NCBI RefSeq assembly: GCF_000715075.1
Contig: NC_134081.1
Location: 66,513,153-66,577,152, forward strand
DNA from: Nicotiana tabacum
Taxonomy: Eukaryota; Streptophyta; Magnoliopsida; Solanales; Solanaceae
Direction: 5' to 3'
DNA length: 64,000 bases
Position 1 is the first letter of the stretch, and each line of letters begins with the position of its first letter. This document shows, in pieces, positions 10,617-22,103 of the stretch. The notes under the pieces are model-generated. The model was not told the DNA's origin. It saw nothing but the letters and a program-made list of their open reading frames with translations, and ran no database searches. The translations under genes were made by a program, and so were the position numbers.

Positions 10617-11412
10617 GAAGTTTCACAGAAGAGAATCAATGGGGAATAGTTGAAAATTCTTGGCTTATGTTCTGGATTCAAGGTTTGTCTCAATTGGCTG
10701 CAGATAACTTTGTTTTATTTCAATGTCTCTTTTATAACTAGTACTAGTAAAACTACTTTCATCTTCTTCGGTCAGGTTGACCACAATTCATTTCGACATT
10801 TGTTTTTGTTATTTCATTGACCCTAAAAGTATATAAATTAGTCTATAGTTGAGCTAGTTATTAGCCGGTGGAAGCTTCATGTGACATGATTATAAAAACT
10901 TACTCTTATTTGATATTTACGTCAAGATAATAAATAAATACAAAATATATATTTTTTTGAATATATATCTGTTACGTAGTTATGATTGTATGTATTCTCA
11001 CTTTAATACGGTTAAATTGCTTATTTTGATAAATACCATATGCCAAAAGATTTTACGGATTTTCTATTGTCATTTTTAAGGATCCAATCAACCTACCGAA
11101 TACCCAAATTCATTTTTATGATATATAGAGAGGAAGTGTCATAGAAGAGAATCAGTGAGGAATGAAGGGTTTAGTTGGAAATTATTGGTTTATGTCCTTG
11201 ACTCGAAGTTTGTCTCAAGTGGCTGCAAATACCCAAATTCATTTTCTTATTGGAAATATGGCCTCTTAGTGTGAATGTCTTTTGACAACTACTTTCATAA
11301 TCTTTCACAAAGACTTCTTTGTTTTTATATTTCATTGACCCTAGAAGTAAAATTAATTAGTCTATGATTTGGACTAATTATTAGCATTGGAAGCTTCTTG
11401 TGACATAATTGA
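10617..11412 (+). repeat. Diverged direct duplication, about 280 bp per copy
   Basis: Copies at 10617-10892 and 11132-11412 share the same order: GAAGAGAATCA, GTTTGTCTCAA, TTTCATTGACCCTA, TTAGTCTAT, GAAGCTTC and TGTGACAT. They are offset by about 515 bases and clearly diverged. Neither copy has a long open frame. Origin unknown. Confidence 0.6.
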
Positions 11413-12215
11413 ACAAATGCACAAGTATGATCACATGTAATTAAGGATCCAACCTTGCAGTTAACACCACTCTTTTAAACAATTTCAGCTCCTCTCTTGA
11501 CTCTTCTCGCACCTGCCTAAAAAGGTCCAATAAAAGTTACTACTACGACTAAAAAAAAAAGTATAAATAATAATAGGATAATATGTTACTTCTCCAACGT
11601 TGAGTAATGTTTTTATAAAGACGTAAAGGCAAAAATCAAATAAACAATTAGTTTTATTTTGATGTTTAACATAAGAAGTACGTCTCCCAATAAATAAAAG
11701 CAAGTCGAAATAAATAAGAATGGATTAAAAGAAAAGGTCGAATAAGTATAAACAGGATCAATAATTAAAGACAAATTGGATCTTTAGTTCATATTTAGGA
11801 GTTACGACAATAGGCCCTATTATTCAATAATTTCATCCTGCATGGTCTTTCTTTTCTTCCTTACTAGAACCAATACAAAATAAGTTGCTTTTTCAGATCA
11901 ACTTGGGAAGTTTCTCCCATATATAACATTGAGTATTATATAATCAAGTTAGGTTTAAAAAAATTGAAACTTTGATCCATCCAATTCCTACTAAATACCT
12001 TCTTTTAATTTTCTTTTATGTTCCCTTCCAAATTAAAGACAAACATGCTTTGTTTTTAAGATAAGAGGCAAGAACTATAATGTACTTTTTATCATGTTCT
12101 AATATTTTAAAATAATCTCAATAGTGGGTATCATGATATCCACTTTGAGATAAATAGTGGTAGCTTTTCGACATGCACGGAGATCTTGAAGAATTGCTTT
12201 TTAGAATTGGTAAAT
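11413..12215. other. AT-rich stretch, nothing coding seen
   Basis: No recognisable gene or element. A near-perfect 22-base palindrome lies at 12123-12144 (AGTGGGTATCATGATATCCACT, one mismatched pair). The stretch ends at the TGTAACG start of the next LTR. Confidence 0.4.
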
Positions 12216-14997
12216 TGTAACGATCTAATCGGCCGTTTTGAAATCTAGCACATCGTTCGGCAATTTGAAGCCTTGAGTAGCTTCACTTTATGTATTATAA
12301 CTTGTACGCGAGGTTGGAATTGAATTTCGGGGAGTTCGGAGTTGATTCGGAAGGAAAATTCTCAATTCGGAAGCTTTAAGTTGGAAGAGTTGACCAATAT
12401 TTGACTTTTGAGTAAACGATCTCAGCATCGAAATTTGAAGGTTTCAATAGGTTCGTATGATGATTTTGCACTTGGACGTATGTTCGGGTTGAGTATCGGG
12501 TGGTCCGGGAGTATTTCAACGCTTACTGTGGCTATTGAAGGTTTTTAGAATTTTTTAAGTTTGGTTTGAAGAGGACTTTGATGTTATTGATGTCCGTTTG
12601 GGATTCCGAGCATAGGAATAAGTTCGTATTGTGATTTATGACTTGTACGTAAAATTTGGTGTCATTCTGAATGTTTAAATATGATTCAGACGCGTTCGTC
12701 GAAATTTAAAGGTTTGAAAGTTAAAAAAAGGATCTTGATCGTCGATTCGTCGTATGGATGTTGTTTGGTGTGATTTGAAGCTCGAGGAGGTTCGTGTTAT
12801 ATTTTGAGACTGGTTGGTGTGTTTGGACGGGGTCCTAAGGGCCCCGAGTGTGATTCAGGGTAGTTTCAGATCAAGTTTAGGTGTTTTGATGCTACTGGTG
12901 TGCTTCACGATCCGAAGGTAGTCCCGCGATCGCGAAGAAGGCTGAAGAAGAACCCATGTTTTTCTCTTCGCAAATGCGAGGAGCCTTACGCGAACGCGGC
13001 AAAAGACCTGGTCCTACATCGCGAATGTGTAGGCTTAATTGCAAACACGAAGGAGGCTGGGGGGGGGGGATGGCTGTGTGGCAGAAGGCCTTCGTGAATG
13101 TGAGGTGTGGAACACGAACGCGAAGGGCAGGGTCAGCTGAGCATCGTGAACCCGATCACGAGGCCGCGAACACGAAGGGTAGCTAGGCAGCTAGGAGGAG
13201 TTGGCCTTTGCGATCACGAGGCTTTTTCTATGATCGCAAAGAAGAGCGGGCCTGGGTAGAATTGATTTTAATATGGGATTTGGCTCTTTTTCTTTCATTC
13301 ACTTGGTGGGGCGATTTTTGGAGCTCTTGAATGGGAAATATTTCATCATCTATCATGAGGTAAGTTATTCCCATTTGTTGTAAGTTAAAATACATGAGTT
13401 ATATATGGATTTAAACATAAAAGTTTGTAAAAATTGTGGGATTTGAAAGAAAACCTAGAATTTGGTATTTGTAAATTTTGACCACGAAATTGGACATGAA
13501 ATTAGGAATAAATTATATATGTGAGTTTGTGATGTTATGTGCAATGCTTATCTTCGATAATTTTTGGAATCCGGGCACGTGGGCCCGAAGGTTGACTTTG
13601 TTGACTTTTCGAGCGAAGTTGGAAATTATTATAAGTTGTTTAATTAAGAGTGTTAGAGTGTATTGTTATTGGTTTGCATGTTGTTTGACTAGTTTCAGAT
13701 TGATGGGCATCGGTTTGAGGTGTTAGAGATGCATTAGAGCCGGTTATGAAACTTTGGAGCGAGGTAAGTCTCCTGTCTAACTTTGTGACGGGAAATTTAC
13801 CCCATAGCTGCTATATATGTTATGTGCTACATGTTGTGGAAGTTACGCACGTATGAGGGGACGAGTATCCGTGCGTATGCTAGAATTCCTGATTAGGTCC
13901 GGATAAACTTAGATTCAAGCCATGCTTTACTTGCGTTAATTGAGTTATTATTTCCTGTTTAATTGCTTTAATCTACATTTAACCCGAGACTAGACTCGCG
14001 TAGAGTATCAGACTTGTCATTTTAGATAATCGACACTCTACTTCATTAGTCGTGGAAAATTGTGCTTCCCTTATGAATTTCATCCGCGTTGTACGTATTC
14101 ATCGAAAAGTTTCCTTAAATTTCATAACTCACATGTATATTCGTGAGTGGGGTAAAGGGCCCTTTAAAGCTTCTTATTCTAATGAGATCGGTCCTCTCGC
14201 CTCGGCAAGATTATTGTAACACACTCTTATAGGATCGGGTCATTCACCTCGGCAGAAAATTATAACACACTCTTATGGGATCAGGTCGTTCGCCTCGGCA
14301 GTTCTATGAAACACTCTTATGGGATCGGGTCGCTCGCCTCGGCAGAATCATGCGAAATACTTGATAAGGAGTCTGCGTACTCATGTGTTTTCTGACTTGA
14401 GATGTGACCGTTGATTTGGTATTGACCATTACGCATTCTATTTGAGGAGGTACCCGATAATTGAGGACTTTGTGTTCATTGTTCAGTTGTAGATCGTATT
14501 ATTTGCCTATACATGTACTCATTGTTTACTTACCATGTTTCATACTTGTCTACTTTATTATATTTGATTTGCTGGATTACTAGTAAGTGTCAATATCGAC
14601 CCCTCGTCACTACCTCTTCGGGGTTAGGCTAGATACTTACTGGGTACGCGTCGATTTACGTACTTATGCTGCATTTCTATGCTAAATGTGCAGAATTTGA
14701 TAGGTTCATTTGGTGGTCATTTGGGTGCGTAGGCGTAGTTGGTGAGGGGATTTTATGGTGAGCTCCATTCCATGTTACGATTCGTACCACACAGAGTTTT
14801 CCATCATACTTTAACCTATCTATCTTGTATTCGAGACAAATATTGTATTGTTTTTGTGCTTCCTAGTAGATGCTCATGCACTTGTGACACCGGATTTTGG
14901 AGTGTTCTAGAATTTATTTATGGTTTGCTTTACATTCACACACTTTTTCTTTATATTCTATATAAAGTGTACATATCTACGATTTTTAATGCATTGA
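12216..14997 (+). repeat. LARD-1 5' LTR, left part
   Basis: It aligns with the 3' LTR at 32744 over its length, with many substitutions (by eye roughly one in ten). It contains a CpG-rich block of GCGAACGCG-like motifs (12900-13250), four copies of a roughly 47-bp repeat (GGATCGGGTCG..CGCCTCGGCAG, 14186-14350), and the CTCGTCACTAC block near 14602. It is interrupted after ATTGA (14993-14997) by LARD-2. Confidence 0.8.
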
Positions 14998-17447
14998 TGT
15001 CACGACCCAAATAGGAGGGCCACAATGGGCACCCAGTACCTTACTCAACCGAGTACCAACGTAACGTATCTATCTTATCACATCATCATGGCTAAATGGG
15101 TCAGAAGGGCCATCATGAGATAACCATAATAAAACATAAGGGAATACTAGATATAGGATGACCCAACATGATATAGAAACTTATACATGTGACATACGGG
15201 CCTATAAGGCCAACATGATCATTTGTACACTTAAAATATAGGCCGACAAGGCCATACAAGTATCCATATACATGACATCTATCTACAAGCCTCTAAGAGT
15301 ACATAAATATCATAAAGGTCGGGACTGGACCCCGCCATACCAATCAATACATGTCCAAAGTATAATGACAAAATAAGCAACTCCGGAGCTAATTGAGTGC
15401 ACCAACACCTTCCGCTGAGCTGATAGCCTACTAGAAAGACTGTCAACCTCTCTATCGAGACATGTGGGCATGAAATGCAGCGTCTCCAAGAAAAAGGGAC
15501 GTTAGTACAAATAAAATGTAAGGTATGATACCGAGTATGTAAGGCATGAAAGAAACATGGTGTAAAGAACTCAATATGTAAGTCTAAATATCTCTGTGAA
15601 TCGTGAAATATTTATAATATCATGCATATGCATGTAAATATCATACCATGCATAGGTATATTAGTACATAACATCATCAAGCCTCTGAGGGCATCCCATC
15701 ATATCATCTCGGCCTCTGTGGGCGAAATCATCAATGTATACCAGCTGATCAGGTGGCGGTGTGTATATAACACCGTAACCTATAATATATGCATATATAA
15801 TGTCATCTGGTCATGGGTCAATGTACATGAATAAATGAATGCGATGCATAAGAAGTAAGTCAATAAGATCTCTCAGGATGTCATAAAATCAATATGCCTC
15901 CGGATAAAATTTATTAACTCACGTATTTTCTGAGACCTATGAACAGAAGATATAATAAGACACATGTGGAATCAAGAACATATGCACACCTAGTACTTCT
16001 ATGAATAGAGTCATTTATGAAAGTTGCATGTTTGTTCGTTTTGTTTTTATCATATGGATCATGCCAAAAGGAAAGAAGGGATAGCCTTAACATACCTTTG
16101 CAATCTTCTCTTCAATCGTCAACCAAGCTCAATATGATCTTCTTACGTCTATAATGAGTAAACCGACTTTGTCATCATTATATAAGCATTGTTACTCACA
16201 TATTTCAAAACCAATATTCTATAAAAAAATGGACAACACCTCCCTTGTTTTTAATACATCTCATAAGTTATTAAAAGTCACCAAACAGTCCAAACAATAA
16301 CAATAAAATTCACAAGAAGCTTTCTGATTACTTCAACAACCATTTTGAACGACAAGCTCGGTTTGTGACTAAACAACTATAGTTTGAAACCCCTTCTTCC
16401 TTGAAGAATTTATCAACAACATTAACCGCCACATATTCAATTATCCCTACTAATTTTCAGCTACTATACAACTTTAAAACTACCCCATATTAGTCCCACA
16501 ATTTTAGTAACTCAAAACTTATTTTTATGATTACTAAAACACGTTTCCGACTTGTCATTTCTTTCAAATAAAGAAACACACCCAACAATATATAATTAAG
16601 CCTCTTCTCATATAAAACAGCCAAGAATTAAACTTAAAATTAAGTTCACAACCAGCCAACAGTGATGCTACAACAAACAACATACTACTCTTTCGAAACT
16701 CGCAAGTTCTAGTCTTTACGATCGAGCTACAACTCGTTGAAGCTTAGATAAGGGAAAGAGAGGCATAAAATTACCTTATAATAAGTATAACCCACGAAAA
16801 CTAGTCCCTCTTCATCCAAAATCAGTCCCTCAATGTAGCTACAAGAAGGATAAAGGGAAATGAGCAAGTTGTCCGGATATTTCGGTACTAGAATCGCTTC
16901 GTATCACACGAAATCACCTAGGGTTTGTGTGGGATTTTTGGGGGAGGAGTTGTAGGGGTTTTCTCCTATGTTTTGCTCATGATATTATGTTGAAAATTTG
17001 AGATAATCATCCCATATAAAGGGCCCCTTGGCCTCCCTCAAACTGCCTCTTTTTGGGGATTTATTTTGTCCCTTCATTTAAGCAAGTAGGTGATGCACCT
17101 ACTTCTCACCTACCAGTCTGCGCAGTCTTGCAAAAATATGAATATCTCTCTACTCCAATGTTGTATTGATGAATGGATTAATGAGTTAGAAAGTAGACTC
17201 GTAGTTCTTTAATTTATTATGTGTATCATCCCTTAATTCCAAGTATATTGGGAAATATGCTCAGCTACATTTGACCTAATGTTCTGCACATTATGAATGT
17301 AACTTGTGATGACCTTTTCCAACTATTTTTTCACAACTCGCTTGACTTCAAAACTTAACACATGACTATCATACGACTAAAATAACTCATAACATAACCT
17401 CCTTATCATGTTAAGAACCCTAGTCTCACCCCAAAAGTACATGTTAT

Positions 17448-20400
17448 TGTCGCGCCCCGTTTTTTCGCGAAAGCGGGTTTTGACGTTGTGACAACTCTTT
17501 TGGATGGGAGATAGAGTGCTAAAAGAAGAAGAGTCGCCACCTAACAGTTTTTGAGGTGCGTTAGGGCACCTATTATGTAGATAGCTTTGTTTGACTAGTC
17601 AACGCCACCAAAGATCGGGTAAGAGCTCAAATTACCTCAAAGAGAATGTGTTAGGTACTCTTCGAGGTCCACAACTGTGGGTCCCAGTCGAACTTAAGAT
17701 TATGTGGATTATAATTAGGCAAGATAAACAAAGAGAGTAAGGGTCAAAGAAATTTATTATAACACAATGAGAAATAAGGATTACAAGGATATAACTATGA
17801 CGGTCTATATTAGACGGCTAAAAGTATAAACAAGAGAGGCATATATGGGGATCCTAAGTTTTTTTAGCCTAAAGGATCATCCCGTGAAACATAAATAATA
17901 CTTCGCAACTCCCTTAAGGTAGGGAATTACTCATATTATTCAGCGGGTATAGACTATCATCTCCTGCTACCCGATTACTATGTTAAAGTTGTTTACTTAA
18001 GCGCTCTAATTCAATTCTAAGTCGTTCCCTATGCGTGCACTGCCCGTCCCGTACCTATGGTCCAGGAGGCATTGGACCTCTATTTAAGGTTGGTTCTAGA
18101 CTTTACTTAGACTGCTCAAAATGATAAAACTAGACGACATACAAAACAAGTTGGACTTCATGTAAGGACAGTTAGGGGCTCAAGTTAGCCTCCACACTTA
18201 AACAACAAATACACACAAAACAGGTTCTCACATTAGGCGTTAGACAGTTTTAGAACTGAGACAAATTAAAGCCATTTAAGCCCTATAGACATGGTTTCTA
18301 TATGACCTTGGATTCAAACGTGCAGGCAGTTTCAGATGCAAGATGCCACTTTGAGCTTATAGACATGATCTCTAGGTGATTTACGCAGCAGGGGGCAGTG
18401 AGAACCATCAGAAATATTCAGAATTATTCGTGTTTGATCCTATGGGCATGCTCTCTAATAATGACATGGCTAAGCAATGAAACAGTGTTTGACAATTCAG
18501 TATTGACACTTTAAAGCGAGTGGTAATACCCCATAGGCAGGATTTCTAACGATTAACGATAGAAACTAATTTTTTATACTTAGCCCCTATAGGCATGTTT
18601 TCTAGGTGAGAAGTATGATAACAATAGCAAATTAACCAATTAAAGTCCTATAAGCATGATTTCTGGATGAAGATCAATAGAACATAAGCTAGTATAATCC
18701 TATAGGCATGGTATCTAATGAATATGCTATAGTTATTGAAGGAATGGTTATTGACATTTGTTTCCTATAGGCATGCTGTCTAGTAACACATGATAGTAGA
18801 CATAGGAATAAATAAAACACTTATGACTTGATAGTAGATAAGTTGTATGAGTGTGTGATTCTCCTAATGGTATGATTTCTACCAGTGTATATGGAAATTG
18901 AATAGCATATATGACAGGTTGGATAAAATAACAAGTAGATCATACGAACCCAATAGGCATGTTTTCTACCCTTTCATGCAAACATTAGAGTATGCCCATT
19001 TCCCCGATTTCACTAATACCCTAATAGTTTATTACAAAATTATTACAAACCCAATGATGAATGTAATTACAAAATATTATACGAGCAATAACAGTAGGCC
19101 TATAGCAGGCCCAAAAGGAGATACCCAATATTGCTTGGGCCTTCAACAAACGCTTTCTTCACAAATAGCATACCTAGATCCCAACAGGGGACTATATTCA
19201 TCAGCACAACCCAGAAACTATAGAGGAACTCAAACCAAACAAAACAGCCACAGATTGATCATACAACCCAAACATTGAATCACACTGAAATCACTTAAAC
19301 AAACCAGTTTACATATTTAGTAGATAGAATGAGGAAAGAACTTAGTGTCAGAGACATCTAAGGTCTCAGTGGTAAAGAGAGTGGCCAACGAACCCCAAAT
19401 ACTAGTGTGTCAGAGTTCACAAAGGTCTCAAATGGACCCCGAGCAGTGCTCACACTAGAGAGGTCAATAGAGAGAGTCTTAGTAGCCTTGGCTTTCAGCC
19501 GGCCAAGAGTGATAGATTCAGAATAGTGTAGGTAACCAATGAGAGTGAGAGAACAATGATTAAGGGACAGAATTTGGAGAGATGCAGTTGTATTTTAGAA
19601 AGCAGGCATAGCAAAGGTTCTTAAAACACAGAACATGCTAGTTAAGAAGGTCAACAAGACTTAGAGGAAGGTTGCTATTAAGGGTTTAACACTTAGCAAG
19701 AAATAACATATTGGCAGAAAACACATTGAGAGAGTTAGAGGAGAATCAAGTTTCCTTAGATTACAAGATTAACAAACAAAGGTTCATAATACAAAACAAG
19801 TCTAACCAGGGCACTGACTTAGAAGGTTTAAAGCTTAAGGGTTCAAATTACGCTAAGTATCCATCCCAAATCAAAAGACAGACATGTTAACTTACACCGT
19901 GAAGCAAAATAGTGTCAAACATGGTAGGGAAATACAAATTAAGATAGCCATTCCAAAGGTCCCAAATAATCACTGAGGCTAAAGAATCATGCAAACCAAA
20001 GACATGCTGAGGGACACATTAACAAGGGAAGCAAGTCATAGTTGATAGTGAAGGTCTTAACATAGATTAGAACGCATTACAAATGCAAGTCAGCCATTAC
20101 AGGAATTCATAATAGAGTAGGAATGAAAACTCATGTCAAATAGTAAATGTAAACATTCAGGTGCCAATTAAGCTAAATAAACTTAAGAGGGTCTAAATTA
20201 TTCAAGGGAAGCATATTCAAATAACATCTCTCAAAAATTAGAAATTTTAGGTAAAAAATCAAATGCTAAAGAGGTTCAGATCATAAGACAAGTTTAATGC
20301 TAGCAAAGTTACACACAGAGATGGTCTAAGAACACATTAGGTCATGAAATTCAGAGGTGTGAATATGCAGGACATAAACATAGAAGAATGAAATCGTAAA

Positions 20401-21859
20401 GCCAAGAGACTTACCAGTTATCAGTTGAATAAATATACAATAAGAAAGAACAAATTCAACAGTGTTCTGAATGTCAACAAAGAGAAAGAACCCAGATTCT
20501 TAGTGCATCAGAGTTCCCAAGTGCTTCAAATGAACCCCTGGCAGTGCTCGCACCAAGAAAAGTTGAAAATCGAATTTTGGTGGTCTTGGCCTTCAGCCGG
20601 CCAAGAACCAGAGTATAGAACAAGAGAATAAGAGAACAATAGAGTAATAACTTTATTTTTTTAGTGAATCCGGGTAATTAAAAAGTCTGTTTCAAAGGGG
20701 AAAGAGGAGGGGTTTATATAGTAGTAGAAATCAAACAAACAAATCAAGAAAATACTGTAAAATCAACATAAATAAGGAAATAATAATATGTAGAATCGTA
20801 AAAGTCAGATTAGAGAAACATTAGGTAAACCCTAGTTGACAGAAATCGAAAATTGGCTGGAGATCTTGGCTAATCGGACCCATATAGCCTTGATATAAAT
20901 GTATCTAGACGAAATATTGTCTGAATCCCAATGATTAGAACTGATTCCCTTTGATTTGAAGATTTGTACTTTGCCAAAAATAGAGCAAGTACAATGTAAT
21001 ACCACAAAGAGGTAACCAGTGGAGAAGGAACATGGATATGGTAAGCAAATAACAGGTGAATACCATGTCTAACGGGATTGGAAAAGGGATTGGTGAAGGG
21101 CGTCCATTAGGGTTCTTCAGAGAAAGGCGAGACAAAGAGAGTTTAGAGGCGGCGGGTAGTGGGATTTGTCTCTAGGGTTTGGGGTATTGAGAGTGTAAGG
21201 AAAATGATGGGAGTGTTGTGAGTCGTTGATCATTTTTGATCAACGGCTCAGAGTTAAACAGGCTGGGTCGGGTTTTGGACTAGGTAGGTTCATTAGTTTG
21301 CTTGGGCTGCTGGGGTTATTGGGTCAAGGGTCTATTGGTCCGAAATTAATCCTAATTTTGGGCCAGATTTTAAAAATAGGAAATTAAGGGAAAATAATTT
21401 AATAAAATAATTAAATAAATTATAAAAGATTCTATTTATGCAAAGTAATATTTTAAAATAATAGTAAAAGATTATAAAAATGTAATATATTATTTTGGCC
21501 TTAAATAAAATGACAAATGCAATAAAAATTGTAAAATACAGGCTATTATTGCAAGATTATGCAAATGGCCTAAAATTACTAATGTAATTATAGAAAATTG
21601 AGTAAAATATCTGAAGCAAGTATTATAGATATAAAATAATAATTTTAGGTAATTAAGTCATCACAAAATAATTGAAAGGAGTAATTAAAAAATATTCAAG
21701 TAATTTAAATGCAGGAAAATCAATTTTAAAGCTCTGAATATTATGGAAAATTATAGAAAAATGCTTGTATAGATTTGCAACTAAATAATGATGCCAAATG
21801 ATATTTTGAAAGTATATATACTATTCGAGAAAATATGAGGGCAAAATTGGGTATCAACA
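17448..21859 (-). mobile_element. 4.4-kb solo LTR inside the LARD-2 LTR
   Basis: It runs from TGTCGCGCCCCG to GGGTATCAACA on the plus strand, with perfect target duplication GTTAT (17443-17447 and 21860-21864). The intact LARD-2 LTR has a single GTTAT at the matching site. There is no primer site, no gag or pol, and no internal terminal repeat, so I read it as a solo LTR. Minus orientation is inferred because solanaceous LTRs of this type begin TGTTGATACCCAA. It holds a ten-copy motif array and a diverged internal duplication (about 19400-19530 against 20500-20640, sharing CTTCAGCCGGCCAAGA and GCAGTGCTC). A 126-codon frame at 18898-19278 looks accidental. Confidence 0.75.
18281..18969. repeat. 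Ten-copy TATAGGCATG..TTTCTA motif array
   Basis: A core of about 20 bases close to CCTATAGGCATGNTTTCTA recurs near 18281, 18356, 18439, 18529, 18584, 18647, 18699, 18764, 18862 and 18949. Spacing is 52-98 bases, and the sequence between copies is not conserved. The core includes the palindrome CCTATAGG. Confidence 0.75.
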
Positions 21860-22089
21860 GTTATAACATTCCAAACTTGCCGACTTTCGACGAAACTTAT
21901 TTTCTTTAATTCGTTTAACTTCTAAGCTTTCCAACCCTCTTGGTACTTGTTATACATTATCTTAAATATTTATAACCTCAAGGTAACATGATTAACTTAC
22001 TTTATGTACTTTCAAGAATGATTTCATTTCTGAGCTTACATTAATTGTCTTACGACGTACTCTTACGTACGAAAATATGGGGTGTAACA

Positions 22090-22103
22090 TCATTCCCCCC
22101 TTT
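22090..22103 (-). other. Polypurine tract of LARD-2
   Basis: AAAGGGGGGAATGA on the minus strand abuts the 3' LTR start. A perfect 8-bp dyad, AACATTCG-CCCT-CGAATGTT (22106-22125), sits directly inside it. Confidence 0.75.

Larger units (their letters stand above)
14998..22089 (-). repeat. LARD-2 3' LTR, split by a solo LTR
   Basis: 14998-17447 and 21865-22089 together match the intact LTR at 25916-28624. The interruption is the 4.4-kb solo LTR at 17448-21859 plus its duplicated GTTAT. Without the insertion the LTR is about 2675 bases. Confidence 0.85.

Noticed and set aside
18281..18969. CRISPR-like pattern of repeats and unique spacers
   Set aside because: The cores are imperfect, spacing is irregular (52-98), and the context is a plant LTR with a clean target duplication.
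18898..19278. 126-codon frame in the 4.4-kb solo LTR
   Set aside because: It overlaps the motif array, has an unremarkable composition and no domain. I treat it as a chance frame.
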